In this document: one piece after another, positions 26,626 through 40,131 of the stretch
How the letters are laid out: each line of letters begins with the position of its first letter
Position numbering within the stretch: position 1 is the first letter of the stretch
From: Amphiduros pacificus
Taxonomy: Eukaryota; Annelida; Polychaeta; Phyllodocida; Hesionidae
Length of the DNA stretch: 64,000 nt
Direction of reading: 5' to 3'
NCBI GenBank assembly: GCA_949316495.1
Contig: OX439004.1
Coordinates: 6,756,605-6,820,604 of the forward strand
Notes under the pieces: generated by a model
The model's input: the letters and a program-made list of their open reading frames with translations, nothing else
Databases searched by the model: none
Told to the model about the DNA's origin: nothing
Program-made: the position numbers and the translations under genes

Positions 26626-26739
26626 TCATTAATAAGTGCCAATGGCCCTAAGAAGCCACAGGACAAATACATGAGGCTTGAGAATGAGATAGAACGGTCC
26701 AATCAGAGATATATAGAGGACTCACATCAACAACAACAG
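26626..26739 (+). CDS. STX6: Syntaxin-6 exon: sorting motif and start of SNARE helix
   Basis: This 114-nt, phase 0-0 exon encodes 38 residues, SLISANGPKKPQDKYMRLEN onward, ending in a glutamine run HQQQQ. The order matches human STX6, where a YGRL signal and the stretch SHFIEEQQAQQQ occupy the same place. The YMRL here keeps the tyrosine-based YxxPhi form used by human syntaxin-6 for trans-Golgi retrieval. The acceptor is TTTGCAG and the donor GTAAGC. An AAT microsatellite with an inverted L2-like tail begins only 11 nt into the next intron. Confidence 0.88.
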
Positions 26740-26749
26740 GTAAGCTACA

Positions 26750-26920
<171 letters not shown>

Positions 26921-27455
26921 TTCATTAACCAGTCAAAATTATTCATCCTCTGCACACAACGGCACTTAAATGTTATATTTGACCAGATAAGGTTCATATT
27001 ACCTTGTCAGTAATTGCTTGAGAAAAAAAATGGATAAGGTGGATGTCATCATAGAAAAAAAGGTGATTTCAAGAGTGGCCTGATTCTAACATTGCGGCAA
27101 GTCTTGCTTTGTGATTGGCTGTCAAAGAGTGTGGTTTGTCTTGGCTAGTCTTTAGGATAATGCAATAGAAAGATCCTTTGAGACTCTTTCAAATTTGTAG
27201 GGCATTAGGTGCTGTTGGCAGGCTCATCTGACCTTATTAAGCTTATGTTGTAATAAAATGTCTGTAAAATCTAATAATCAAAGGTAGCAAAATGACTCTG
27301 AGCATATTGTTGGTGCACTAAATGTTATCAGAACTAAGCCACTTTGTCATCCTCTTTTCAATATATTCATTTAAAAAAAACTTTTATGGACATGTACATG
27401 TGTTTCTTGGTGACCAACTAACAAGCTGAAGTAGTGAAGACTGATTAATTGGAAG

Positions 27456-27796
27456 GCAATGATGGCATGGCAACACTCAGCTATGACATGGCAACACTCA
27501 CCTGTGTCATGGCAACACTTAGCTATGGCATGGCAACACTCAGCTATGGCATGGCAACACTCAGCTATGGCATGGCAACACTCAGCTATGGCATGGCAAC
27601 ACTCAGCTATGGCATGGCAAGACTCAACTATGGCATGGCAACGCTCAGCTATGGCATGGCAACACTCAGCCATGGCATGGCAACACTCAGCCATGGCATG
27701 GCAACGCTCAGCTATGGCATGGCAACACTCAGCTATGGCATGGTAACACTCATCTATGGCATGGCAACACTCAGCTATGGCATGGCAACACTCAAC
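27456..27796. repeat. 21-bp minisatellite, about 16 copies
   Basis: The unit is ATGGCATGGCAACACTCAGC plus T. It gives seven-residue repeats (GMATLSY) in one + frame that run out into unique sequence. Judged non-coding because it lies inside an STX6 intron and has no homologue that I recognise. Confidence 0.93.
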
Positions 27797-28450
27797 ATGA
27801 CTTTCACGATGCTACAACGTTCCATGTTTATAATTGGCAAGTTACGGGAAATGGTTGCCATCCTGTTTGAGTTAATCACAGTTGATTTTTCCCGGACTTT
27901 AATCACACTGTGTTCTGGGTGTATGTATAATAGCCAATTAGATAGGTATGTAGTGGGGGATGGTGAAGAGTAGGCCCCATTATATGCAGTCAAGTGCCCA
28001 ACAAATCTCTCACAATATCTCTGCATTCTTGTTGAGCACAAGTTGTTAACTGTGCATTCTTGTCCTAAACTAATGAAGCAATCTTGCAAGCGGCTGCTGA
28101 CGGGGTGTGTTTTTTTTTCTTCTGATTTTTATAGTGGTTGAAAACTTTTACTGGGTTTGAAATGAGCTCATTTGTCACAGTGTGAAATGATTCATAATTA
28201 TTGACTGGTATCATGCTGGAAGTGACATGTGACATGGCACCAGTCTAATGGCGACCTAGCCAATTGTTGCCGTCCCTCCTCCTCCTGGTCGCCTGTCACA
28301 TGGTTGTGATGGAAGACATCCGGTATTTGTTTCTGGGTCCCAATCTGTACCAGACTTTGCATAATACTGGAACTGCAGCATTGCTGATATGGACAGAAAG
28401 GTCAGAAAAGTGGTGAAGAAACAGACAGATAATTTCAAATGATTATTCCC

Positions 28451-31400
28451 TGCAGCATTTATAGTGCTGTCATCGTGTGTATAAGAGATATCCATTCTCC
28501 CTGCAGCGCTTACTGTATAAGAGATATCCACTCTCCGTGCAGCACTTACTGCATCAGAGATATCCACTCTCCGTGCAGCACTTACTGCATCAGAGATATC
28601 CACTCTCCCTGCAGCACTTACTGCATCAGAGATATCCACTCTCCCTGCAGCACTTACTGTATCAGAGATATCCATTCTCCCTGCAGCACTTACTGTATCA
28701 GAGATATCCACTCTCCCTGCAGCACTTACTGTATAAGAGATATCCACTCTCCCTGCAGCACTTACTGCATCAGAGATATCCACTCTCCCTGCAGCACTTA
28801 CTGCATCAGAGATATCCACTCTCCCTGCAGCACTTACTGCATCAGATATCCACTCTCCCTGCAGCACTTGCTGCATCAGAGATATCCACTCTCCCTGCAG
28901 CACTTACTGCATCAGAGATATCCACTCTCCCTGCAGCACTTACTGTATAAGAGATATCCATTCTCCCTGCAGCACTTGCTGCATCAGAGATATCCACTCT
29001 CCCTGCAGCACTTACTGTATCAGAGATATCCACTCTCCCTGCAGCACTTACTGTATAAGAGATATCCACCCCCCTGCAGCACTTACTGCATCAGAGATAT
29101 CCACTCTCCCTGCAGCACTTACTGCATCAGAGATATCCACTCTCCCTGCAGCACTTACTGCAGCAGAGATATCCATTCTCCCTGCAGCACTTACTGCATC
29201 AGAGATATCCATTCTCCCTGCAGCACTTACTGCATCAGAGATATCCACTCTCCCTGCAGCACTTGCTGCATCAGAGATATCCACTCTCCGTGCAGCACTT
29301 ACTGCATCAGAGATATCCACTCTCCCTGCAGCACTTACTGCATCAGAGATATCCACTCTCCCTGCAGCACTTGCTGCATCAGAGATATCCATTCTCCCTG
29401 CAGCACTTACTGCATCAGAGATATCCACTCTCCCTGCAGCACTTGCTGCATCAGAGATATCCACTCTCCCTGCAGCACTTGCTGCATCAGAGATATCCAC
29501 TCTCCCTGCAGCACTTACTGCATCAGAGATATCCACTCTCCCTGCAGCACTTACTGTATAAGAGATATCCACTCTCCCTGCAGCACTTGCTGCATCAGAG
29601 ATATCCACTCTCCCTGCAGCACTTACTGTATAAGAGATATCCACTCTCCCTGCAGCACTTACTGCATCAGAGATATCCACTCTCCCTGCAGCACTTACTG
29701 CATCAGAGATATCCACTCTCCCTGCAGCACTTACTGCATCAGAGATATCCACTCTCCCTGCAGCGCTTACTGCATCAGAGATATCCACTCTCCCTGCAGC
29801 ACTTGCTGTATCAGAGATATCCACTCTCCCTGCAGCACTTACTGCATCAGAGATATCCACTCTCCCTGCAGCACTTACTGTATCAGAGATATCCACTCTC
29901 CCTGCAGCACTTACTGCATCAGAGATATCCACTCTCCCTGCAGCGCTTACTGCAGCAGAGATATCCATTCTCCCTGCAGCACTTACTGTATCAGAGATAT
30001 CCATTCTCCCTGCAGCACTTACTGCATCAGAGATATCCACTCTCCCTGCAGCACTTACTGCATCAGAGATATCCACTCTCCCTGCAGCGCTTACTGCAGC
30101 AGAGATATCCATTCTCCCTGCAGCACTTACTGCATCAGAGATATCCATTCTCCCTGCAGCACTTGCTGCATCAGAGATATCCACTCTCCCTGCAGCACTT
30201 ACTGCATCAGAGATATCCACTCTCCCTGCAGCACTTACTGCATCAGAGATATCCACTCTCCCTGCAGCACTTACTGCATCAGAGATATCCACTCTCCCTG
30301 CAGCACTTACTGTATCAGAGATGTCCACTCTCCCTGCAGCGCTTACTGCATCAGAGATATCCACTCTCCCTGCAGCGCTTACTGCAGCAGAGATATCCAC
30401 TCTCCCTGCAGCACTTACTGTATAAGAGATATCCACTCTCCCTGCAGCGCTTACTGCAGCAGAGATATCCATTCTCCCTGCAGGGCTTACTGCAGCAGAG
30501 ATATCCATTCTCCCTGCAGCACTTACTGCATCAGAGATATCCATTCTCCCTGCAGCACTTGCTGCATCAGAGATATCCACTCTCCCTGCAGCACTTACTG
30601 CATCAGAGATATCCACTCTCCCTGCAGCACTTACTGCATCAGAGATATCCACTCTCCCTGCAGCACTTACTGCATCAGAGATATCCACTCTCCCTGCAGC
30701 GCTTACTGCATCAGAGATATCCACTCTCCCTGCAGCGCTTACTGCATCAGAGATATCCACTCTCCCTGCAGCGCTTACTGCAGCAGAGATATCCATTCTC
30801 CCTGCAGCACTTGCTGCATCAGAGATATCCACTCTCCCTGCAGCACTTACTGCATCAGAGATATCCACTCTCCCTGCAGCGCTTACTGCATCAGAGATAT
30901 CCACTCTCCCTGCAGCACTTGCTGCATCAGAGATATCCACTCTCCCTGCAGCGCTTACTGTATCAGAGATATCCACTCTCCCTGCAGCACTTACTGCATC
31001 AGAGATATCCACTCTCCCTGCAGCACTTACTGTATCAGAGATATCCACTCTCCCTGCAGCACTTACTGCATCAGAGATATCCACTCTCCCTGCAGCGCTT
31101 ACTGCAGCAGAGATATCCATTCTCCCTGCAGCACTTACTGTATCAGAGATATCCATTCTCCCTGCAGCACTTACTGCATCAGAGATATCCACTCTCCCTG
31201 CAGCACTTACTGCATCAGAGATATCCACTCTCCCTGCAGCGCTTACTGCAGCAGAGATATCCATTCTCCCTGCAGCACTTACTGCATCAGAGATATCCAT
31301 TCTCCCTGCAGCACTTGCTGCATCAGAGATATCCACTCTCCCTGCAGCACTTACTGCATCAGAGATATCCATTCTCCGTGCAGCACTTACTGCATCAGAG

Positions 31401-32985
31401 ATATCCACTCTCCGTGCAGCACTTACTGCATCAGAGATATCCACTCTCCCTGCAGCACTTACTGCATCAGAGATATCCACTCTCCCTGCAGCACTTACTG
31501 TATCAGAGATATCCATTCTCCCTGCAGCACTTACTGTATCAGAGATATCCACTCTCCCTGCAGCACTTACTGCATCAGAGATATCCACTCTCCCTGCAGC
31601 ACTTACTGCATCAGAGATATCCACTCTCCCTGCAGCACTTACTGCATCAGAGATATCCACTCTCCCTGCAGCACTTACTGCATCAGAGATATCCACTCTC
31701 CCTGCAGCACTTACTGCATCAGATATCCACTCTCCCTGCAGCACTTGCTGCATCAGAGATATCCACTCTCCCTGCAGCACTTACTGCATCAGAGATATCC
31801 ACTCTCCCTGCAGCACTTACTGTATCAGAGATATCCACTCTCCCTGCAGCACTTGCTGCATCAGAGATATCCACTCTCCGTGCAGCACTTACTGCATCAG
31901 AGATATCCACTCTCCCTGCAGCACTTACTGCATCAGAGATATCCACTCTCCCTGCAGCACTTGCTGCATCAGAGATATCCATTCTCCCTGCAGCACTTAC
32001 TGCATCAGAGATATCCACTCTCCCTGCAGCACTTGCTGCATCAGAGATATCCACTCTCCCTGCAGCACTTACTGCATCAGAGATATCCACTCTCCCTGCA
32101 GCGCTTACTGCATCAGAGATATCCACTCTCCCTGCAGTGCTTACTGTATCAGAGATATCCACTCTCCCTGCAGCACTTACTGCATCAGAGATATCCACTC
32201 TCCCTGCAGCACTTACTGTATCAGAGATATCCACTCTCCCTGCAGCACTTACTGCATCAGAGATATCCACTCTCCCTGCAGCGCTTACTGCAGCAGAGAT
32301 ATCCATTCTCCCTGCAGCACTTACTGCATCAGAGATATCCATTCTCCCTGCAGCACTTGCTGCATCAGAGATATCCACTCTCCCTGCAGCACTTACTGCA
32401 TCAGAGATATCCACTCTCCCTGCAGCGCTTACTGCATCAGAGATATCCACTCTCCCTGCAGCACTTGCTGCATCAGAGATATCCACTCTCCCTGCAGCGC
32501 TTACTGTATCAGAGATATCCACTCTCCCTGCAGCACTTACTGCATCAGAGATATCCACTCTCCCTGCAGCACTTACTGCATCAGAGATATCCACTCTCCC
32601 TGCAGCACTTACTGTATCAGAGATGTCCACTCTCCCTGCAGCGCTTACTGCATCAGAGATATCCACTCTCCCTGCAGCGCTTACTGCAGCAGAGATATCC
32701 ACTCTCCCTGCAGCACTTACTGTATAAGAGATATCCACTCTCCCTGCAGCGCTTACTGCAGCAGAGATATCCATTCTCCCTGCAGCACTTACTGTATCAG
32801 AGATGTCCACTCTCCCTGCAGCGCTTACTGTATCAGAGATTACTGTATCAGAGATATCCACTCTCCCTGCAGCACTTACTGTATCAGAGACATCCATTCT
32901 CCCTGCAGCACTTACTGTATCAGAGATATCCATTTTCCCTGCAGCACTTACTGCATCAGATATTCACTCTCCTTGCAGTATTCTG
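28451..32985. repeat. Giant 36-bp minisatellite, about 126 copies
   Basis: The unit reads CATCAGAGATATCCACTCTC then CCTGCAGCACTTACTG, with a GATATC and a CTGCAG palindrome in each copy. The unit is 12 codons with almost no stop in any frame, so frames of 1520 and 1154 residues (+) and 910 and 404 residues (-) result. A rare unit lacking 2 nt occurs at 28841 and again at 31718 with matching neighbours. A CAGCGCTTACTGCAGCAG block at 29941 recurs at 31093, exactly 32 units away. Both show that large blocks were duplicated. Confidence 0.96.
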
Positions 32986-34804
32986 TCCTCTGTATTGCTG
33001 AATATATGGATGTATATTTAGGTAAAATGCACTCTCTCCTCAAATTTCTTATTCTCTATAAACAAGCTTACCTCTGCCAGAAGTTCCTGTTTATCAAGCA
33101 AGTTTTATGATATGGTGTCGTACTTTACAGGCAAAGTATCGGATATCAAATGTTTGTTTTTTTATGTTATAATCATTTTGTGGTCTAGGTGTGGGGGAAT
33201 TATAGGGAAGTCTCGGTCGCAGAGGATGGCTACTTTGTAATTTCAATTTAGCAAGTATCCACGGCAGAGTGTGTAATTGAGTGAGTTTTGTGGTCGGCAG
33301 CTTTCCACCGCTCATAACTGCAGTGAAAAGGCGGCAAGATAAATGACAGGCTGGATCACAAGGCAGAAGTCATCCATAACTTCTCCTTCAGGCAGAAGTC
33401 CTCCATACCTTCTCCCGGGAGGCACGACCGCCATACATGCAGGCTAAATGCAAGCTTTCCACTGAGTGGACGCAACAAAGATGGACGGCGAAAAGATGAG
33501 AGGGCACCATATTGCCGTGACACCTCACCACTGACACAAGTTGTGTGGTAGCAACATTTCTGATACAGTGGACGTGAGGGCTATTCTCTAGTGAGACAGG
33601 ACTGCTATATTAAAAAACTAATCCCAGTCTCTGACACGATCCTGTCAAAATGCTGTATTTACACTCATGTTTATGATATATCTCACCTGAAGATTTGACA
33701 AGGACAGTTTTATATCAGTATTGTGACAATTTTGGTGTGATAGAAACATAACTTTAATGTTTGGGCTTCAGGCCCAAATTTCCAGGAGAGGCACTGCATA
33801 TTCTCCATATTTTTGCACATATATGAGATCTGTGAGAATGCTGTTTCTAGTCCCATATTGATAAACAACTCACAGATATACAGATATAAACATAATAAAG
33901 TGGGAAATGAGTAAACCGATTTCCATCTTTTATCATTAGACCTCTGACTGTGTGTGTATATATGTATATATATGTATGTATATATTTATATTAAACAATT
34001 TAAAGGTGACCTCTGGCGTCCTTGGGAGTATCATATATCACCCACATAAAATATAAAGTTTTTAGTGTGAAATAAAATTCATCATCTCTTTGTTTATGCC
34101 TGAAATGTCCACCTTAATATGTTGTAAAGAACAAAGAGTGACAGCAGCCACTTAGTTTGTGGTCAAGTGAATTTTTACAAGGTATTTGTGAAATAAGATA
34201 TCAAATGTTTCTCATATTGAAGAACTCTCCATTGTATTGTGACATTTAGGCGGACGTAATATCAGACGTCTGGGACCCATCAGAGACTCTCATTGTGCCA
34301 GATGTGAAACTTAATTCCCATTTTGGCCTGGAAACAAATTATCAGAAAGAAACCAAATGCTGCCGTAAAAATTCTCAATGTTCTAGATGAGTGTTATTTG
34401 CGACCATTTCCACCCATCAGCTCATGGTCCATGATGAAAAACAGTCCATGCATCACAAATGGATGTCGTGTGTATGTAATAGTGTCCACCATAAACTTGT
34501 GTTTGTCCACCGGCTAACAGATGTTTATGAATGTTTCAGAGTTAACCAGTCATCTGTGTTACATTCTTTATATCCATATTGTGAATCCTAATAAAGACTT
34601 TAACGATACACGTCCATTTGTTCAAACCCTAAATTTCTACTTGGAGACCAGACCCTCTTTTCATTGAACAAATAGGGTGCATCAGGATTATCTAATGTGA
34701 TGATGATTGTCATAAAGATAAATTGGTCTATTTGTGTTTGTAGATTGGGACATTACAGACATGGTGGCAGTAATGTGTACAAAAGCTGTGGGGTGAGAAA
34801 TGGC

Positions 34805-36582
34805 AGTCAGAGAGGGCACATTGCCCCAGTGCTAGTGTCGGCTGGGGAGAAGGACACTTGAGTCAGAGAGGGCACATTGCCCCAGTGCTAGTGTCGGCTG
34901 GGGAAAAGGTCACTTGAGTCAGAGAGGTCACATTGCCCCGGTGCTAGTGTTGGCTGGGGAGAAGGACACTTTAGTCAGAGAGGGCACATTGCCCCAGTGC
35001 TAGTGTCGGCTGGGGAGAAGGACACTTGAGTCAGAGAGGGCACATTGCCCCGGTGCTAGTGTCGGCTGGGGAGAAGGACACTTGAGTCAGAGAGGGCACA
35101 TTGCCCCGGTGCTAGTGTCGGCCAGGGAGAAGGACACTTGAGTCAGAGAGGGCACATTGCCCCGGTGCTAGTGTCGGCTGGGGAGAAGGACACTTGAGTC
35201 AGAGAGGGCACATTGCCCCAGTGCTAGTGTCGGCTGGGGAGAAGGACACTTGAGTCAGAGAGGGCACATTGCCCCGGTGCTAGTGTCGGCTGGGGAGAAG
35301 GACACTTGAGTCAGAGAGGGCACATTGCCCCGGTGCTAGTGTCGGCTGGGGAGAAGGACACTTGAGTCAGAGAGGGCACATTGCCCCGGTGCTAGTGTCG
35401 GCTGGGGAGAAGGACACTTGAGTCAGAGAGGGCACATTGCCCCGGTGCTAGTGTCGGCTGGGGAGAAGGTCACTTGAGTCAGAGAGGGCACATTGCCCCG
35501 GGGCTAGTGTCGGCCAGGGAGAAGGACACTTGAGTCAGAGAGGGCACATTGCCCCGGTGCTAGTGTCGGCCAGGGAGAAGGACACTTGAGTCAGAGAGGG
35601 CACATTGCCCCGGTGCTAGTGTTGGCTGGGGAGAAGGTCACTTGAGTCAGAGAGGGCACATTGCCCCGGTGCTAGTGTTGGCTGGGGAGAAGGTCACTTG
35701 AGTCAGAGAGGTCACATTGCCCTGGTGCTAGTGTTGGCTGGGGAGAAGGACACTTTAGTCAGATAAGGCACATTGCCCCGGGGCTAGTGTCGGCCAGGGA
35801 GAAGGTCACTTGAGTCAGAGAGGGCACATTGCCCTGGTGCTAGTGTTGGCTGGGGAGAAGGTCACTTGAGTCAGAGAGGGCACATTGCCCTGGTGCTAGT
35901 GTTGGCTGGGGAGAAGGACACTTTAGTCAGATAAGGCACATTGCCCCGGGGCGAGTGTCGGCCAGGGAGAAGGACACTTGAGTCAGAGAGGGCACATTGC
36001 CCCAGTGCTAGTGTTGGCTGGGGAGAAGGTCACTTGAGTCAGAGAGGGCACATTGCCCTGGTGCTAGTGTCGGCCAGGGAGAAGGACACTTGAGTCAGAG
36101 AGGGCACATTGCCCCGGTGCTAGTGTTGGCTGGGGAGAAGGACACTTGAGTCAGAGAGGGCACATTGCCCTGGTGCTAGTGTTGGCTGGGGAGAAGGACA
36201 CTTTAGTCAGATAAGGCACATTGCCCCGGGGCTATTGTCGGCCAGGGAGAAGGACACTTGAGTCAGAGAGGGCACATTGCCCCGGTGCTAGTGTTAGCTG
36301 GGGAGAAGGACACTTGAGTCAGAGAGGGCACATTGCCCCGGTGCTAGTGTCGGCTGGGGAGAAGGACACTTGAGTCAGAGAGGGCACATTGCCCCGGTGC
36401 TAGTGTCCGCAGGGGAGAAGGACACTTGAGTCAGAGAGGGCACATTGCCCCGGTGCTAGTGTCGGCTGGGGAGAAGGACACTTGAGTCAGAGAGGACACA
36501 TTGCCCCGGTGCTAGTGTCGGCTGGGGAGAAGGACACTTGAGTCAGAGAGGGCACATTGCCCCGGTGCTAATGTCGGCCGGG
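34805..36582. repeat. 56-bp minisatellite, about 31 copies
   Basis: The unit reads AGTCAGAGAGGGCACATTGC, CCCGGTGCTAGTGTCGGCTG and GGGAGAAGGACACTTG. Variants (GGTCACTTG, GGCCAGGGAG, AGATAAGGCAC) recur in blocks, again suggesting multi-unit duplication. Confidence 0.95.
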
Positions 36583-36609
36583 GACCCAGGGCCTGGGAGA
36601 CGGACACTT

Positions 36610-36702
36610 TAGTCAGTGCTGATGATCTCCATGCTGATGACCTCCGTGTTGATGACCTTTGTGCTCATGACCTCAGTACTGATGACCTCCCTGCTGATGA
36701 CC
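36610..36702. repeat. 15-bp tandem repeat, about 6 copies
   Basis: The unit TGCTGATGACCTCCG repeats with substitutions just after the 56-bp array. Confidence 0.8.
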
Positions 36703-37029
36703 TTGCAGTGCAGAATGAAGGCATCAAGGATGGAGCCGTCTCATGCTGGACTCCCGGGCAGTCAGCGAGCACCATCAAAACCTTAATCAGGACTGGAGTC
36801 ATAGTGGTAATTTCCTGGCCAGAATGTAAGCAATGTGTGGCTGGGTATTGGCCGACTCTCCCCACTCCTGATACCATTGTGCTCTTAATTAAAAGGGAAT
36901 GTCACCCACGGCTAACGGACCACTTGTTGTGAAAGTGGGTGCAATAATTCCCAGTTAGAAGCAGCAGGGAATGGGTGATGCTGCACAGTTGATATTTCCT
37001 GAATGCTTTGAATACTTAATCCCAGAGAC

Positions 37030-38718
37030 TAGTCTGATCAGTGATGTGTGGTATGTCACTAGACTGGTCAGCAACGTGTGATACGTCACTAGACTGGTCA
37101 GCAACGTGTGATACGTCACTAGACTGGTCAGCAACGTGTGTTACGTCACTAGACTGGTCAGCAGTGTGTGATACGTCACTAGACTGGTCAGCAGTGTGTG
37201 ATACGTCACTAGACTGGTCAGCAGTGTGTGATACGTCACTAGACTAGTCAGCAGGGTGTGATACGTCACTAGACTGGTCAGCAGTGTGTGATACGTCACT
37301 AGACTGGTCAGCAGTGTGTGATATGTCACTAGACTGGTCAGCAGTGTGTGATATGTCACTAGACTGGTCAGCAACGTGTGTTACGTCACTAGACTGGTCA
37401 GCAATGTGTGTTACGTCACTAGACTGGTCAGCAGTGTGTGATACGTCACTAGACTGGTCAGCAGTGTGTGATATGTCACTAGACTGGTCGGCAACGTGTG
37501 TTACGTCACTAGACTGGTAAGCAGGGTGTGATATGTCACTAGGCTGGTCAGTAGTGTGTGATACATCACTAGACTGGTCAGCAGGGTGTGATACGTCACT
37601 AGACTGGTCAGCAGGGTGTGATACGTCACTAGACTGGTCAGCAGTGTGTGATACGTCACTAGACTGGTCAGCAGTGTGTGATATGTCACTAGGCTGGTCA
37701 TTAGTGTGTGATCTGTCACTAGGCTGGTCAGCAGAGTGTGAAATGTCACTAGACTGGTCAGCAACGTGTGATACGTCACTAGACTGGTCAGCAACGTGTG
37801 TTACGTCACTAGACTGGTCAGCAGTGTGTGATACGTCACTAGACTGGTCAGCAACGTGTGATACGTCACTAGGCTGGTCAGCAACGTGTGATACGTCACT
37901 AGACTGGTCAGCAACGTATGTTACGTCACTAGACTGGTCAGCAGTGTGTGATACGTCACTAGACTGGTCAGCAACGTGTGTTACGTCACTAGACTGGTCA
38001 GCAATGTGTGTTACGTCACTAGACTGGTCAGCAGTGTGTGATACGTCACTAGACTGGTCAGCAGTGTGTGATACGTCACTAGACTGGTCGGCAACGTGTG
38101 TTACGTCACTAGACTGGTAAGCAGGGTGTGATACGTCACTAGGCTGGTCAGCAGTGTGTGATATGTCACTAGACTGGTCAGCAGTGTGTGATACGTCACT
38201 AGACTGGTCAGCAGAGTGTGATACGTCACTAGGCTGGTCAGTAGTGTGTGATACGTCACTAGGTTGGTCAGTAGTGTGTGATACGTCACTAGGCTGGTCA
38301 GTAGTGTGTGATACGTCACTAGGCTGGTCAGTAATGTGTGATACGTCACTAGGCTGGTCAGCAGTGTGTGATACGTCACTAGACTGGTCAGCAGAGTGTG
38401 ATACGTCACTAGACTGGTCAGCAACGTGTTATACGTCACTAGGCTGGTCAGCAGTGTGTGTTACGTCACTAGGCTGGTCAGTAGTGTGTGAAACGTCACT
38501 AGACTGGTCAGCAGTGTGTGATACGTCACTAGGCTGGTCAGCAGTGTGTGATACGTCGCTAGACTGGTCAGCAGTGTGTGATACATCACTAGACTGGTCA
38601 GTAGTGTGTGATACGTCACTAGACTGGTCAGTAGTGTGTGATACGTCACTAGACTGGTCATTAGTGTGTGATCTGTCACTAGACTTGTCAGCGACGTGTG
38701 ATACATCACTAGACTGGT
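37030..38718. repeat. 30-bp minisatellite rich in ACGTCA, about 56 copies
   Basis: The unit is GTGTGATACGTCACTAGACT followed by GGTCAGCAGT. Most copies keep the bZIP half-site ACGTCA inside the imperfect dyad GTGATACGTCAC. A subset reads TTACGTCA. Period 30 gives ten-residue repeats (DTSLDWSAVC) in open frames on both strands, which I reject as genes. Confidence 0.95.
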
Positions 38719-39531
38719 TCTCATAATTGTTAACGAAAACATCAACATCACCGCCACCTGGTGTGAATGTCAATGGCCCTGTCCCAGCAGGTGGCACTCT
38801 GCAGTTTGTAGTGGAAATAATACACCCTGTACAACTCCCTCTTATCTCTGCACCAGACATACACATCATAACTCATCTTCCCATTGACACATTGACACAT
38901 CTTAGACAGAGCTGTGTTACTGTACCTTTGCCAGGAAATGTTGCAGTGTGTCTCTACCTTATCTGAGTTGCGTGTACAGTCTGTGTAGGTTTTCATCAGG
39001 CTGTCTCTGGGTGCAGAGTAATATCCTTATGGACTGTAAGGTTTCACATACACCATCCGAAAAGATACAAAACTGCAATCTACACTTGTGATCACATGCT
39101 CATATTAATTATCACTCGTGCAGATGATTTCCTTTACATCTAGAACGTTATTCTAACCCCTCAAAATGTTATTTTAGTAAACATTTTGATATAAGGAATT
39201 AAAAAAAGTGTAACTTTATTTTGTTTTCAAAAGATTTTACACAGCACATAAGTGTTATACATGTGTAATAATTTTGATCATTACTGTCTTGAAAAGGAGT
39301 TAGCAAAATGAGGCAGCAAGCAAGACCCTACTGTCTATCTAGCTTCAAAATATAAAATGAAATCCCTGAAATCTCCTTTATTTGATTGGCCCGGGACTGC
39401 AAACGTTGTAGACCTCATCTTTACGATACATTGCCTTTTTCACTTCTCCTTTATTTAATGCATGACCTTTTTGTAATGTAATGGACATGTTATTTGAGAT
39501 TTAAATGTGATGTTAATTTATGTATTGACAG

Positions 39532-39638
39532 TTGATGATCACCAATCAGGATGAGCAGTTAGACATGATTGGGACGAGCGTCGGGGTGCTGAAGAACATG
39601 AGTCACAGCATCGGCAACGAGCTCGATGAACAGGCAGT
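39532..39638 (+). CDS. STX6: Syntaxin-6 exon: SNARE motif core
   Basis: This 107-nt exon starts in phase 0 and ends after two bases of a valine codon. It encodes [20 protein letters not shown] then [15 protein letters not shown]. It aligns closely with the human STX6 SNARE helix ([31 protein letters not shown]). The glutamine of DEQA (codon 39631-39633) is the expected zero-layer residue of a Qc SNARE, which packs against the arginine of the R-SNARE in the four-helix fusion bundle. The donor is GTAAGT. Confidence 0.93.
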
Positions 39639-40131
39639 GTAAGTAGTCAGCCATTTTCAATAAACAAGCTTTAATTCTTTGTTTGACATATGATCGGGAT
39701 AAAACTGGTTCATGCTCTGTTAACCTGAATTTCAAACAAATGACCAGTGTCACATTAGAAACAACAATGCAATCCTCAAATGTTTCTGTCTGGAGGATAT
39801 TATAACAGACTAGTGCTGCCCTCTGTCTGGAGGATATTATAACAGACTAGTGCTGCCCTCTGTCTGGAGGATATTATAACAGACTGGTGCTGCCCTCTGT
39901 CTGGAGGATATTATAACAGACTAGTGTTGCCCTCTGTCTGGAGGATATTATAACAGACTAGTGCTGCCCTCATGTGACAGTGTCAGAGTCATTGCACTGT
40001 GTCCTCAAATGGTGAAGTTTCTTTTTGTATTTACCAATTACAAAGTTTAAAATCAAATATTGAGATATTAGAAATAATATTTGTATCACAAATGCATGAA
40101 AACATTTAAAACATTGATCTCTATGTTACAG
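39639..40131 (+). other. STX6: STX6 intron, 493 bp
   Basis: A short phase-2 intron (GTAAGT to TTACAG). It holds a five-copy 37-bp tandem repeat and nothing else recognisable. Confidence 0.9.
39786..39972. repeat. 37-bp tandem repeat, 5 copies
   Basis: Nearly identical units of CTGTCTGGAGGATATTATAA then CAGACTAGTGCTGCCCT. They differ at one or two positions, so the array looks young. Confidence 0.92.

Noticed and set aside
28439-33001. A 1520-residue + frame and a 910-residue - frame
   Set aside because: They are by-products of a 36-bp minisatellite without stops. There is no unique protein sequence, the frames coexist on both strands, and the array lies in an STX6 intron.
37030-38869. Open frames with DTSLDWSAVC-type repeats on both strands
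   Set aside because: Frame by-products of the 30-bp minisatellite, with no start context and nothing conserved outside the array.
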